Part shown: positions 1-9,601 of the stretch, piece after piece
How the letters are laid out: every line of letters begins with the position of its first letter
How positions within the stretch are numbered: the first letter of the stretch is position 1
Assembly: GCA_963678235.1 (NCBI GenBank)
Contig: OY782766.1
Location: 4,774,001 to 4,838,000, forward strand
Direction of reading: 5' to 3'
Source of the DNA: JABMQB01 sp963678235
GTDB taxonomy: Bacteria > Bacteroidota > Bacteroidia > Bacteroidales > Prolixibacteraceae
Length of the DNA stretch: 64,000 bases
Position numbers and translations under genes: made by a program
The notes under the pieces: model-generated
What the model saw: only the letters and a program-made list of their open reading frames with translations
What the model was told of the DNA's origin: nothing
Database searches by the model: none

Positions 1-451
1 AGCTAAATGGGAATTTTAATCCGGTTTGAGGATCAAGCCATTTTGAATAACTATAGTTTGCATCTGAAAATTGGTGATGAATGCCAACAGCTGTTGCCTC
101 GAATCCGCTGCTGTTTACATTGTAATATTGATATAAGTGCATTGTGTCAGTTTCGGTACCAAATGGTTTAAGAGCTAAATTACTGTTTACAACTTCCACT
201 GAATCGGCAAATGGGGTTGTGCCGGGATCGATACAAACTACTGTAGATGCATCGTTGCCTGGTACTATGTTGCTAAAATCCCAGGTTTGGTTAGTGCCCT
301 CGGTTATAAGAGCTAAATTAATATCCGATTCGCTTGTTTGAACAGTATATTTGTCTCCGGGATTTAATTGAAGGATATGATCAATTGTTGGTTGAGCAGA
401 GGCGGTTACAGCAATCAAACAGTTAATAAGAAAAATGTAAAAATATTTCAT
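1..451 (-). CDS. Secreted protein of unknown function, partial (runs off left edge)
   Basis: An open frame reads from an ATG at 451 to the window edge without a stop (about 150 residues visible). It begins with a typical signal peptide, MKYFYIFLINCLIAVTASAQ, so the product is exported. The mature part (LNPGDKYTVQTSESDIN..., TWDFSNI, a later KWLDPQTG) resembles secreted Bacteroidota proteins that often end in a T9SS tail, but the C-terminus lies outside the window. The ATG lies 3 bp beyond the stop of the FISUMP gene on the same strand, so the two are probably co-transcribed. I do not recognise a catalytic motif. Confidence 0.75.
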   Translation of the reverse strand, partial: MKYFYIFLINCLIAVTASAQPTIDHILQLNPGDKYTVQTSESDINLALITEGTNQTWDFSNIVPGNDASTVVCIDPGTTPFADSVEVVNSNLALKPFGTETDTMHLYQYYNVNSSGFEATAVGIHHQFSDANYSYSKWLDPQTGLKFPFS

Positions 452-454
452 TGT

Positions 455-1540
455 TTAGTCTTTTATACACCTTACGGATATTCCATTTGTTTTATTTGTA
501 CCGGCGTTTGTAGTTACAGTACCACTATCGTAAAATTTAAACCACATAGCTTGGTTTGCGTTTGTGCTTAATTGCGTAGTTGACCAGAAATAGGCATTTT
601 CTTTTATGTATTGGTATTGTGGGGCATTGCTTTGGATGTACATTTGTCCTGCACCCCGAGCCCCGAAATTTGTTTCGTTGGTGCCGTTTCCCGTTTCCCA
701 ATAGTTTGTCCCTGGCTCTTTTAATGCTTTTCCAATAATACTTCCTCCACCGTAAACCGAGGATACATAGTCTTTTAGTGTCTGAAATTCGTTGATGCTT
801 GGCAGGTGATATCCGCTTGGGCATGCACCTTGTACACCGCTTGGGGTTGAAGTTGAAGGGCTTGCATTTCGCATTGCTGCATCCCAGGTATATAATTTGC
901 CATAATCTTCACCATAACTTGAGTTATTATTATAGTTGTAGCAACCATCTATGATTGTGCCATCTGAATAATGGGTTGATTTTAGGTTTTCGCTTAGCCA
1001 GGTTTGTGTGCCAATAACAATTGTACCGTAGGTATTCCCGTCATAATCAACAACATTGTTTCCGGTTGATCCATTACCCCCAGAAGGGATGTAAACCCAT
1101 TGATCCCCAATATATAAGGTGTCGTTTGAGTAATGAACATAAATAGATCCGGCAAAAAATGAGTAAGGTACCGAAACCATTTCCGATGCTCCCATTTCGG
1201 TATAGTTACTACCACCATTTGCATCCAAATAGATTTTCAGGAAATAGCTGGATGTTCCCCAATTTATGGATTCAAAACTCCCTGATAATGTGCTTCCCCT
1301 CCCGATTTTCAGATTGACAATCCCAAATTCGTTGGTTGTGACAGCATGTGTTTCAGAGTATTGTTCTTGTCCGGTGGCGGAATTTTTCAGGATAGAAAAT
1401 TTTAAACTAATAGGAGTGTTTTTTATAAGCTCTCCCGAATTATCCCTTACAACGGTTTGGTAGTTTATACAATCCGGCACCTGCGAGAATGATGTACCGG
1501 CGATTAATAAAAATAAGGTTAAGAAGAAAATGTTTTTCAT
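455..1540 (-). CDS. Secreted FISUMP-domain protein
   Basis: A 361-residue protein with an N-terminal signal peptide (MKNIFFLTLFLLIAGTSFSQ). The C-terminal half, from about residue 165, is a Fibrobacter succinogenes major paralogous (FISUMP) domain: it opens with GNTYGTIVIGTQTWLSENL, has the CPSGYHLPS core and an FWSTTQ segment, and closes with GISVRCIKD. These domains occur in cell-surface proteins of Fibrobacteres and Bacteroidota, and their function is poorly known. The N-terminal 140 residues look like the beta-rich domain that precedes FISUMP in many homologues. It is followed after 3 bp by another secreted protein gene, suggesting an operon. The 294-bp gap upstream (1541-1834) shows no clear promoter and no gene. 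Confidence 0.85.
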   Translation of the reverse strand: MKNIFFLTLFLLIAGTSFSQVPDCINYQTVVRDNSGELIKNTPISLKFSILKNSATGQEQYSETHAVTTNEFGIVNLKIGRGSTLSGSFESINWGTSSYFLKIYLDANGGSNYTEMGASEMVSVPYSFFAGSIYVHYSNDTLYIGDQWVYIPSGGNGSTGNNVVDYDGNTYGTIVIGTQTWLSENLKSTHYSDGTIIDGCYNYNNNSSYGEDYGKLYTWDAAMRNASPSTSTPSGVQGACPSGYHLPSINEFQTLKDYVSSVYGGGSIIGKALKEPGTNYWETGNGTNETNFGARGAGQMYIQSNAPQYQYIKENAYFWSTTQLSTNANQAMWFKFYDSGTVTTNAGTNKTNGISVRCIKD

Positions 1541-1834
1541 TGCTTGTTTTTTTTATTTGTTAATAGATTATTTTTTGAGGATAAATTTTTTTTAATGATT
1601 TTTTTCAATGCTTTGTTTTGTGTCTCCAGTTTTTTTATAAAAGCCGAATACTTGTCTTCATTTGCTTTGGTACCCATGTGCGTAGTTTTAACCATACAAC
1701 AATACGCATCATTGCAATATTTCCGCTCATAATGTAGGATTCATGAGGTTGCAGGGGAGGTTACAAAAAGTTGCAGGGTGGAGAACCTGGCAAATGGATA
1801 GGAATACTTTCGTCAAATATGGGAAAGCAGTCCT

Positions 1835-3595
1835 TTAAAATTGAATTAAAAAAGAGCTCAATGATTGTCCTTCTTCAATATCTAACTTGTTTTTTAAGCG
1901 ATGCCTTACGGTTTTGATTGCACTTATTGATTTAAATGTGATGGATGCAATTTCTTTGGTCGATAGGTTAAGTTTAAGCAAGGCAGCAATTTTAATCTCA
2001 TTGGAAGTTAGCGAAGGGTATGATTCCACTAATTTTTCGTAAAAGTTGTTATGGACACGGTTAAAGGCATGATCAAATTCATCCCAAATATTCGAATTGG
2101 TTGCAAAGTATATGTCCTGGATGATTTGGTGCAGTGAATTTTTATTGACTTGCTCCTGCTTTTGCTTGAGAGCGTTTACTTTTTGTGCAATGTCATGGAG
2201 GGTTTGGTTAAGGTGAAGTAGGGCCAAAGCTTTGCTGGCCAACTCTTTGTTTTTTTGCTCAAGGTCCTGGTTCAATATTTTTTCATTTTGTTCATGAACC
2301 TGGTTCTCAATTTCTATTACTTTTTTTTGATTTTCAAGAAGCTCATGTTTTTGTTTCAGGTTCTTATTTTTCAGATGAAGAAAAACAAAGATGAAAATAG
2401 TTGCAAAGCAAATAATTACAATTACTGATAAAAGAAGTGAGTTGTGCAATTTATTGAGCTGATTTTCCTGGCTAAGAAGTTGGATATCTTTTTCTTTTGC
2501 AGCAATTTGGGATTGGAATTCAAGCAACAATATTTTTTGTTCTGTTTCTTTTGATGTTATTTCTTCCTGAATCTCGTAATAATCATGTGCGAATTCCAGC
2601 GCATTTTTATATTCTCCTTTTTCCTTATAAACGTTTGAGAGTTGTAAACACGATTCGGCAATTAAAGGCTGGCTTTTAATTTGACTGGCTAACTTGTTTG
2701 CTTTTTTGGCATATTGGTATGAATTATTAAGGTTTGTAAGTCCAAAATAGGAAATTGCTTTACACAAATAAATATTACATAAACCATATTTTTCATCGAG
2801 TGATAGGAATATAGCTTCAGCTTTATCTAATTTCCCGATAGCTTGCTGATATTGGCTTGTTTTGTTAAATATTTTTGCCTTAATAATATTGGAGGCAGCA
2901 AGCCTTCGAAGGTCGCCTTTTGATAAAGCGATCTGATAGGCTTGTGCTGCATATTTGTCAGCCAAATCCAAACTATCTTGTTCCAATTTTAATTTTCCAA
3001 TATTTAACAGTAGTGTTGCTTCCAGGATTGGGTTTTTAAGTTGCCCGACTTTTTTGTATGCTAAGTTGTAATACTTTTCAGCATTTTTAAAATCCTTAAA
3101 TTCCAGAAAAATTGCCCCCATGAAATTCTCGCTGCCAATTATACCTTCAATATCATTGATCTTTTCTTTTTCGAGGATTGATTGTTGGTTTGCTTCCAAA
3201 GCTTTAACATATAGCCCCATACATGCATAGGTTCTTGAAAGGTTTCCGAAATTCTTGGCTTTAAGCTCAGGGAATTCTTCATTTTTCAAGAGAACCCCGG
3301 CAGAATCATAAAACAATAAAGATTTATTGTATTGATCGTTGTAATAGGCGATTTCCCCTTTTGTAATATAATAATTAATATGCGCTGAAATGTTTGTTGA
3401 ATCCGTTAATAGTTGTAGGCTCTTGTCGGCATATTGATTTGCAATATTTCCATCAATGCTCATATATCTCTGGGCAAGTGTAAGCATCGAATCCGCATTT
3501 GTTTGATTTGGTATTTTGATTTGAGACAATACGAATCCTGTATTTAATAAGAATAAAAAAGCTAATGTTAGAATGTTTATATAAGGTAATTTCAT
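1835..3595 (-). CDS. TPR protein with membrane segment, coiled coil and LuxR-type HTH
   Basis: I start this gene at the ATG at 3595, giving 586 residues with a signal peptide (MKLPYINILTLAFLFLLNTG). The longer frame begins at a TTG inside the ppdK terminator. The exported N-terminal part (about residues 35-370) is a series of TPR-like helical repeats. A transmembrane segment follows at about 387-409, then a charged coiled coil to about 490, and a C-terminal helix-turn-helix at 529-586 (TSNEIKIAALLKLNLSTKEI) of the LuxR/GerE kind. This is a common Bacteroidota architecture, probably coupling periplasmic or surface sensing to DNA binding. Its targets are unknown. The FISUMP gene lies 294 bp downstream on the same strand. 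Confidence 0.85.
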   Translation of the reverse strand: MKLPYINILTLAFLFLLNTGFVLSQIKIPNQTNADSMLTLAQRYMSIDGNIANQYADKSLQLLTDSTNISAHINYYITKGEIAYYNDQYNKSLLFYDSAGVLLKNEEFPELKAKNFGNLSRTYACMGLYVKALEANQQSILEKEKINDIEGIIGSENFMGAIFLEFKDFKNAEKYYNLAYKKVGQLKNPILEATLLLNIGKLKLEQDSLDLADKYAAQAYQIALSKGDLRRLAASNIIKAKIFNKTSQYQQAIGKLDKAEAIFLSLDEKYGLCNIYLCKAISYFGLTNLNNSYQYAKKANKLASQIKSQPLIAESCLQLSNVYKEKGEYKNALEFAHDYYEIQEEITSKETEQKILLLEFQSQIAAKEKDIQLLSQENQLNKLHNSLLLSVIVIICFATIFIFVFLHLKNKNLKQKHELLENQKKVIEIENQVHEQNEKILNQDLEQKNKELASKALALLHLNQTLHDIAQKVNALKQKQEQVNKNSLHQIIQDIYFATNSNIWDEFDHAFNRVHNNFYEKLVESYPSLTSNEIKIAALLKLNLSTKEIASITFKSISAIKTVRHRLKNKLDIEEGQSLSSFLIQF

Positions 3596-3683
3596 TATTG
3601 GGCAAAAAGATTGGTGGTTATTTGTTGCATAAAAATATAAAACAAAAGTTAATAAAGCAATGCTTGGGTTTTTATTGAAGTGC

Positions 3684-3717
3684 AAATAAAAAAGGGCTTT
3701 CAACAGAAAGCCCTTTT
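3684..3717 (-). terminator. Intrinsic terminator of ppdK
   Basis: A 12-bp perfect stem (AAAAGGGCTTTC / GAAAGCCCTTTT) with a 4-nt loop is followed on the minus strand by a T-rich run. It lies 25 bp past the ppdK stop and separates ppdK from the TPR gene. Confidence 0.9.
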
Positions 3718-3741
3718 GATGTATTGTAATGAATTGATTTA

Positions 3742-6453
3742 TTATTTAAGATTTGCCTGCGCAGCTGAAAGACGTGCAATTGGCACACGGAATGGAGAAC
3801 ATGAAACGTAATCCAATCCTGCCCTGTGACAGAATTCAACTGATGAAGGTTCACCACCGTGCTCACCGCAAATACCCAATTTTAGTTTTTCATTCACCGA
3901 ACGGCCTTTTGCAGCAGCCATTTCTACTAATTGTCCAACACCAGTTTGATCAAGTGCCTGGAATGGATCTTGTTTCAAGATTCCTTTTTCAATATAAATT
4001 GGTAAGAATTTGGCAGCATCGTCACGTGAATAACCAAAGGTCATCTGTGTAAGGTCATTTGTTCCAAATGAGAAGAATTCAGCATATTCAGCAACTTCGT
4101 TCGCAGTTAATGCAGCACGTGGAATTTCAATCATTGTTCCAACCATGAAGTCAACCTCCACACCTTTTTCTTCCATCACTTGTTTAGCCACGGAACGGAT
4201 TATTTGTTCCTGAAGTTGGAATTCTTTAACTGTTCCGATAAGTGGAACCATAATCTCAGGTTTCGGATCTAATCCTTCTTTTTTAAGGTCACAAGCAGCT
4301 TCAATAATAGCACGCGCCTGTGTTTCTGTAATTTCAGGATAGGTATTTCCTAAACGGCATCCACGATGTCCCAACATTGGGTTAAACTCGTGTAGTCCTT
4401 CAACTTTCTCGGTTACAACTTCCACAGGCACGCCCAATTTTTCTGCCATCTCTTTTTGAGATTCAAGATCGTTTGGAGTGAATTCATGCAATGGTGGATC
4501 CAATAAACGGATTGTTACACCAAATCCGTCCATAGCTTTAAGGATTCCGTAGAAATCTTCACGCTGTATAGGAAGTAATTTAGCTAAAGCTTCCTTACGG
4601 CCTTCAGTATCTTTTGCAAGAATCATTTCGCGCATTTTCCAAATACGGTCACCTTCGAAAAACATGTGCTCTGTGCGGCAAAGCCCTATACCTTTTGCAC
4701 CAAATTCACGTGCTGTTTGTGCATCGGCAGGGGTGTCGGCATTTGTACGTACATACATCCTTGTATTTTTCTCAGCCAGGTCCATGATTTTTCCGAAATC
4801 ACCGTCCAACGAAGGAGTGATTGTATCCACTTTCCCATCATAAACTTCACCGGTTGTTCCGTTTAACGAAATAAAATCACCTTCTTTATATTCTTTTCCT
4901 GCAATTTTTAATGCGGTCATCGAAACATTAATCCCTGCAGCTGAAGAAACACAACATTTACCCATTCCGCGGGCAACAACTGCAGCATGTGATGTCATTC
5001 CCCCACGTTCGGTAAGGATACCTTCAGCAGCATACATACCCGCTAAATCCTCAGGAGAAGTTTCACGACGTACGAGAATCACTTTATTTCCAGCTTCGGC
5101 AAGTTCAACTGCGCGATCGGCTGTGAATGCACAAATTCCGGTAGCTGCACCTGGTGATGCCGGTAATCCTTTACTTAGAACAGTTGCTTTGGCAATTGCT
5201 TCCTGATCAAAAACAGGGTGAAGTAACTCATCCAACTTGTTTGCTTCAAGACGCAAAAGTGCAGTTTTTTCATCGATCATACCTTCTTCAAGCATGTCAA
5301 CCGCCATTTTCACCATGGCAGCACCAGTACGTTTACCATTTCTGGTTTGCAACATCCAAAGTTTGCTATCCTGAATGGTGAACTCCATATCCTGCATATC
5401 ATGGTAATGGTCTTCAAGCTTTTGTTGAATTTCATTTAAGTGGGCATATACCTCAGGCATAGCTTCTTCCAATGAAGGAAATTTAGCCTTACGGTCTTCT
5501 TCTGAAGTTCCGTTCCGTTCTGCCCAGCGACGAGAACCTTCCAATGTTATTTCTTGTGGTGTACGCACCCCGGCAACAACATCTTCACCTTGAGCATTAA
5601 TTAAGTATTCACCATTAAATATATTTTCGCCAGTTGCAGCGTCGCGTGAGAAACAAACACCTGTTCCTGATTTGTCGCCCATATTTCCATAAACCATTGC
5701 CTGAACGTTTACTGCGGTTCCCCATTCTTCAGGAATCTGTTCTTTTTGGCGGTAAAGGATTGCACGTGGCGTATTCCATGAATCGAACACAGCACAAACT
5801 GCTCCCCATAATTGGTCCCATGGGTTGGTTGGGAATTCTTTACCAGCTTTTGCTTTTACAATAGCTTTAAACTCTTCAACAATTCCCTTCAAATCTTCCG
5901 CCGATATCTCCGCATCGGTTTTATATCCTTTTTCGTCTTTAACACGGTCTAAAACTTCTTCGAATGGGTCATATTCACCTTCTTCTGCTTCAACACCCAT
6001 AACAACATCGCCATACATTTGTATGAAACGACGGTATGAATCGTATGCAAATTGGTCATTGCCTGATTTTTCTGCCAATATTTTAACAGCGTCATCGTTC
6101 ATTCCAAGGTTAAGTACGGTGTTCATCATACCCGGCATTGAAACACGTGCTCCTGAACGCACAGAAAGCATTAGTGGAAATGCTTCGCCTTTAGTGCCGA
6201 ATTTTGCGTTCATTGCAGCTTCTGTGTCAGCAATTGCTTTTTCTACGTCAGCTTTTAGCATTTCAATAACTGGTTCTTTACCAAGTTTGTTATATGCTGT
6301 ACAAACTTCTGTTGTGATTGTAAAACCTGCAGGAACAGGAACACCAATCAAATTCATCTCAGCAAGGTTTGCGCCTTTTCCTCCTAAGAGGTTTTTCATG
6401 TCAGCTCTACCTTCGGCACTCCCTGCCCCGAATGTATAAACGTGTTTTGCCAT
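3742..6453 (-). CDS. ppdK: Pyruvate, phosphate dikinase
   Basis: A 903-residue cytosolic enzyme that interconverts ATP, Pi and pyruvate with AMP, PPi and phosphoenolpyruvate. Domains in order: N-terminal nucleotide-grasp domain (GGKGANLAEM near residue 25), central phosphohistidine domain with the swivelling histidine in GGMTSHAAVVARGMG (H489), and C-terminal PEP-binding TIM barrel ending in GICGEHGGEP. The length is typical of the family. The window also carries a PPi-dependent phosphofructokinase, so glycolysis here may be PPi-linked (inference). It is monocistronic: a strong terminator follows and a 559-bp gap precedes it. Confidence 0.98.
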   Translation of the reverse strand: MAKHVYTFGAGSAEGRADMKNLLGGKGANLAEMNLIGVPVPAGFTITTEVCTAYNKLGKEPVIEMLKADVEKAIADTEAAMNAKFGTKGEAFPLMLSVRSGARVSMPGMMNTVLNLGMNDDAVKILAEKSGNDQFAYDSYRRFIQMYGDVVMGVEAEEGEYDPFEEVLDRVKDEKGYKTDAEISAEDLKGIVEEFKAIVKAKAGKEFPTNPWDQLWGAVCAVFDSWNTPRAILYRQKEQIPEEWGTAVNVQAMVYGNMGDKSGTGVCFSRDAATGENIFNGEYLINAQGEDVVAGVRTPQEITLEGSRRWAERNGTSEEDRKAKFPSLEEAMPEVYAHLNEIQQKLEDHYHDMQDMEFTIQDSKLWMLQTRNGKRTGAAMVKMAVDMLEEGMIDEKTALLRLEANKLDELLHPVFDQEAIAKATVLSKGLPASPGAATGICAFTADRAVELAEAGNKVILVRRETSPEDLAGMYAAEGILTERGGMTSHAAVVARGMGKCCVSSAAGINVSMTALKIAGKEYKEGDFISLNGTTGEVYDGKVDTITPSLDGDFGKIMDLAEKNTRMYVRTNADTPADAQTAREFGAKGIGLCRTEHMFFEGDRIWKMREMILAKDTEGRKEALAKLLPIQREDFYGILKAMDGFGVTIRLLDPPLHEFTPNDLESQKEMAEKLGVPVEVVTEKVEGLHEFNPMLGHRGCRLGNTYPEITETQARAIIEAACDLKKEGLDPKPEIMVPLIGTVKEFQLQEQIIRSVAKQVMEEKGVEVDFMVGTMIEIPRAALTANEVAEYAEFFSFGTNDLTQMTFGYSRDDAAKFLPIYIEKGILKQDPFQALDQTGVGQLVEMAAAKGRSVNEKLKLGICGEHGGEPSSVEFCHRAGLDYVSCSPFRVPIARLSAAQANLK

Positions 6454-6654
6454 AAAGTGTGATTTTTTTATTATAGATTCAGATTAAAACTAATTTTTTT
6501 GGGATTACTAAAGTAGTTCAAATTTTCTAAATGAAAAATTTTGTGCATGTTATTCAATCAAATTTTAATCTTGTTAATACTTTGTTGACTAATTATTTGA
6601 CAATATTATCACTACCGTTTGAAATCCATGATTTTTCGATAATTATTTATCTTT

Positions 6655-6662
6655 TACTTTTG
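6655..6662 (+). promoter_or_regulatory. Possible -7 box (TACTTTTG)
   Basis: This matches the Bacteroidota -7 consensus TAnnTTTG. No good -33 TTTG is seen at the usual distance. It would start a plus-strand transcript near 6669, either a small RNA ending at the 6843-6872 terminator or a long clpB leader. Confidence 0.35.
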
Positions 6663-6668
6663 AGGCAA

Positions 6669-6676
6669 CAAATATA
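6669..6676 (-). promoter_or_regulatory. Possible -7 box for ppdK (TATATTTG on minus strand)
   Basis: Plus-strand CAAATATA is the reverse complement of TAnnTTTG. It would give ppdK a 5' leader of about 200 nt. No convincing -33 element is seen. Confidence 0.3.
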
Positions 6677-6842
6677 TTAATTTATGTAGAAACATAGATG
6701 TGAATATGGGGAGTTTTCTACACTTAACATTCTTTAACGTTGGTTTTAAGATGTTAACTTAAATATGGATTATTTTTGTTGTAACAATAATTTTAAAAGT
6801 CAAGATTTTTTCATAGAAAATAGGTTTAGTTAGGTTTGGGAG

Positions 6843-6872
6843 CAAGGGTGAAGGTTCATCCTTGTTTTTTTT
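6843..6872 (+). terminator. Intrinsic terminator with no upstream coding gene
   Basis: CAAGGGTGA pairs with TCATCCTTG (one G-U) around a short loop, followed by eight T. It ends transcripts entering clpB from upstream, or a small RNA. Confidence 0.7.
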
Positions 6873-7012
6873 ATGTCAAATTTTCATACGAATATTCTTT
6901 TAAAAATGTCATTATTTCAGAATTAATGGCTTTTCTTTTTCCATAAAATTGCATTTCTTTTGTTGGCTAAATTTTTGACCGCAGATATTCGAAACAGTTA
7001 AATAATTTAGTC

Positions 7013-9601
7013 ATGAATTTGAATAATTTTACCATAAAATCACAGGAAGCAATTCAACATGCTTCTGAAGTGGCACAAGGGTATGGACAGCAGGGAATTG
7101 AAACTGGGCATATCTTAAAAGGCATATTTCATTCTGCGGAAAATGTTGTATCGTTTTTATTTCAGAAATTAGGTGTTAATACCACCATTTTGCAACAAGC
7201 CCTGGATAGCATTATTGCAAGTTACCCGAAAGTAAGTGGAGGATCGCCATATTTATCTTCAATAGCAAACAAGGTCATTCAAAAATCAATTTCCGTTGCC
7301 AAGGAAATGGGAGATCAATTTGTTTCTGTTGAGCATATTTTGTTGGGACTTTTGGATGGAGGTGATGATGTTTCCCAGTTATTAAAGGATAATGGAATTT
7401 CAAAAAAAGAATTGAAGCTTGCCGTTGATGAACTCCGAAAAGGGGCAAAAGTGGATAGCCAAACGGCAGAAGACAGATTTAACTCTTTAAATCGGTTTGC
7501 GTTGAACCTGAACGATATGGCACGTTCCGGGAAACTTGATCCCGTAATTGGCAGAGATGACGAGATTAGAAGAATACTCCAGATACTTTCAAGAAGGACA
7601 AAAAACAACCCAATTTTAATTGGTGAGCCCGGTACGGGAAAAACAGCTATTGCAGAGGGGCTTGCACATCGGATTGTTAGGGGCGATGTGCCGGAGAACC
7701 TAAAAACAAAACAAGTATTTTCATTGGATATGGGAGCCCTTGTTGCCGGGGCAAAATATAAAGGCGAATTTGAGGAGCGCCTAAAAGCCGTTGTAAATGA
7801 GGTAACAAAATCAAACGATGAGGTAATTTTATTTATCGATGAAATTCACACACTTGTTGGAGCCGGAAAAGGAGAAGGGGCAATGGATGCCGCCAATATC
7901 CTGAAACCTGCCCTGGCACGAGGTGAACTAAGGGCAATTGGTGCAACAACATTGAGCGAGTATCAAAAATATTTTGAGAAAGACAAAGCCCTCGAACGAA
8001 GGTTCCAGATTGTGCATGTGGAAGAACCCGATAACTTAAGTGCTATCTCAATTCTTCGTGGCTTAAAAGAAAGGTATGAAAACCATCATAAAGTAAGGAT
8101 TAAAGATAGTGCAATAATTGCATCAGTAGAGTTGTCGCAACGTTATATCTCTGATCGGTTTTTGCCCGATAAAGCGATTGATTTAATGGATGAGGCTGCT
8201 TCAAAGTTAAGGCTCGAAATGGACTCTTTGCCACAGGAGCTGGACGAAATTGAAAGACGGATCAAACAATTGGAAATTGAACGCGAGGCAATTAAAAGGG
8301 AAAAAGATGAGAAAAAACTTGCCCAATTAAGTGAAGAAATTGCCAATCTGAAAGATGATCAATCGAAATACAGGGCAAAATGGGAAAGGGAAAAAAACGT
8401 CATTGACCGCATTCAAAAAGCAAAAGAAGAAATAGAGGAGGCGAAATTTGAAGCTGAAGAAGCCGAAAGACATGGCGATTATGGGCGTGTTGCCGAACTT
8501 CGATATGGAAAAGTAAAGGAGGCGGAAGCCGAAATTGAAAAACTGAAAGTTGAGCTTGCCGAAATACAAAAGAAAGATTCCTTGATTAAAGAAGAAGTTG
8601 ATGCAGAAGATATTGCCGAGGTAGTTTCCAGATGGACAGGAATTCCGGTAAATAAAATGATGAAAACCGAAAGGGCAAAACTGTTGCACATGGAAGAAGA
8701 ATTGCACAAAAGGGTCATTGGGCAAGATGAGGCAATTTCGGCAATTTCGGATGCGGTGAGAAGAAGCCGTGCCGGGCTGCAGGATGAAAAAAGGCCGATA
8801 GGTTCATTCATTTTTTTAGGGACAACCGGGGTTGGTAAAACCGAGCTGGCAAAAACACTTGCAGAATATTTGTTCGATGACGAAAACATGATCCACCGTA
8901 TCGATATGTCGGAGTATCAGGAAAAATTCTCGGTGACAAGGTTGATCGGAAGCCCTCCGGGATATGTTGGCTACGACGAAGGTGGGCAATTGACCGAAGC
9001 AGTAAGGCATAAGCCATATTCTGTGGTGTTGTTCGATGAAATTGAAAAAGCACATCCCGATGTTTTTAACGTATTGCTGCAAGTGCTCGATGATGGACGG
9101 CTAACGGACAACAAGGGGAGGATTGTTAATTTTAAAAATACAATTATCATTATGACCTCCAATTTAGGTTCTCAGTTAATCCAGAATAATTTCGATGAAT
9201 TAACTGAAAAGAACCGCGGAGAAGTTCTGGAAAAAACACGTAATCAGTTGCTTGACTTATTGAAAAAAACAATCCGTCCGGAATTTTTAAACCGGATTGA
9301 TGAAACAATAATATTTACACCTTTGACAAGGAATGATATTAAAGATGTGGTAAAAATACAGTTTGACCGGATATTGGAAAGGTTGAACCAACAAGGTTTG
9401 GATATTGAAATCACAGATAATGCCATCGATTGGATAGGAACTGTTGGTTACGATCCGCATTTTGGGGCAAGACCAATTAAACGAATCCTTCAGAAATATA
9501 TTCTCAATGATTTGTCGAAAAAAATAATTCAGGGGAATATTTCAAAGGATCAAAAAATCATCATTGATATTGAAGATCAGGAACTGGTTTTTCGAACCTA
9601 A
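7013..9601 (+). CDS. clpB: ATP-dependent disaggregase ClpB
   Basis: An 862-residue Hsp100 chaperone that rescues aggregated proteins together with DnaK. It has an N-terminal Clp repeat domain (from NLNNFTIKSQEAIQHASEVA), a first AAA+ module with Walker A GEPGTGKT (204-211), the long M-domain coiled coil typical of ClpB rather than ClpA/C (about 400-530), a second AAA+ module with Walker A GTTGVGKT (603-610) and the GYVGYDEGGQLTEAVR pore segment. Length and order are canonical. It converges on the HPt gene with a 4-bp overlap of stops. No CIRCE-like operator is seen upstream. Confidence 0.98.
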   Translation: MNLNNFTIKSQEAIQHASEVAQGYGQQGIETGHILKGIFHSAENVVSFLFQKLGVNTTILQQALDSIIASYPKVSGGSPYLSSIANKVIQKSISVAKEMGDQFVSVEHILLGLLDGGDDVSQLLKDNGISKKELKLAVDELRKGAKVDSQTAEDRFNSLNRFALNLNDMARSGKLDPVIGRDDEIRRILQILSRRTKNNPILIGEPGTGKTAIAEGLAHRIVRGDVPENLKTKQVFSLDMGALVAGAKYKGEFEERLKAVVNEVTKSNDEVILFIDEIHTLVGAGKGEGAMDAANILKPALARGELRAIGATTLSEYQKYFEKDKALERRFQIVHVEEPDNLSAISILRGLKERYENHHKVRIKDSAIIASVELSQRYISDRFLPDKAIDLMDEAASKLRLEMDSLPQELDEIERRIKQLEIEREAIKREKDEKKLAQLSEEIANLKDDQSKYRAKWEREKNVIDRIQKAKEEIEEAKFEAEEAERHGDYGRVAELRYGKVKEAEAEIEKLKVELAEIQKKDSLIKEEVDAEDIAEVVSRWTGIPVNKMMKTERAKLLHMEEELHKRVIGQDEAISAISDAVRRSRAGLQDEKRPIGSFIFLGTTGVGKTELAKTLAEYLFDDENMIHRIDMSEYQEKFSVTRLIGSPPGYVGYDEGGQLTEAVRHKPYSVVLFDEIEKAHPDVFNVLLQVLDDGRLTDNKGRIVNFKNTIIIMTSNLGSQLIQNNFDELTEKNRGEVLEKTRNQLLDLLKKTIRPEFLNRIDETIIFTPLTRNDIKDVVKIQFDRILERLNQQGLDIEITDNAIDWIGTVGYDPHFGARPIKRILQKYILNDLSKKIIQGNISKDQKIIIDIEDQELVFRT

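Larger units (their letters stand above)
6669..6872 (+). ncRNA. Candidate structured small RNA in the ppdK-clpB gap
   Basis: The 559-bp divergent gap 6454-7012 has no gene. It holds a free-standing plus-strand intrinsic terminator (6843-6872) with no coding gene upstream on that strand. Between a TAnnTTTG box (6655-6662) and this terminator lie further pairings: a TATGT/ACATA hairpin near 6685, a 10-bp stem with one bulge (TTAACATTCTT 6724-6734 with AAGATGTTAA 6748-6757), and a longer-range TTTTCTA (6714-6720) with TAGAAAA (6814-6820) enclosing it. A transcript of about 200 nt would result. I do not recognise an RNA family, and it may instead be an attenuated clpB leader. Confidence 0.4.

Noticed and set aside
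1544..1732. 62-codon plus-strand frame between the FISUMP and TPR genes
   Set aside because: Phenylalanine-rich because of poly-T stretches. No ribosome-binding context or homologous feature, and nothing else on that strand nearby.
5825..6439. 204-codon plus-strand open frame antisense to ppdK
   Set aside because: It lies wholly inside the clear ppdK coding region, is serine/alanine/isoleucine-rich as expected for an antisense shadow, and shows no family motif.
8327..8889. Two overlapping minus-strand frames of 132 and 136 codons inside clpB
   Set aside because: Antisense shadows of the ClpB M-domain coiled coil. Lysine/glutamate codons read as phenylalanine/serine on the other strand.
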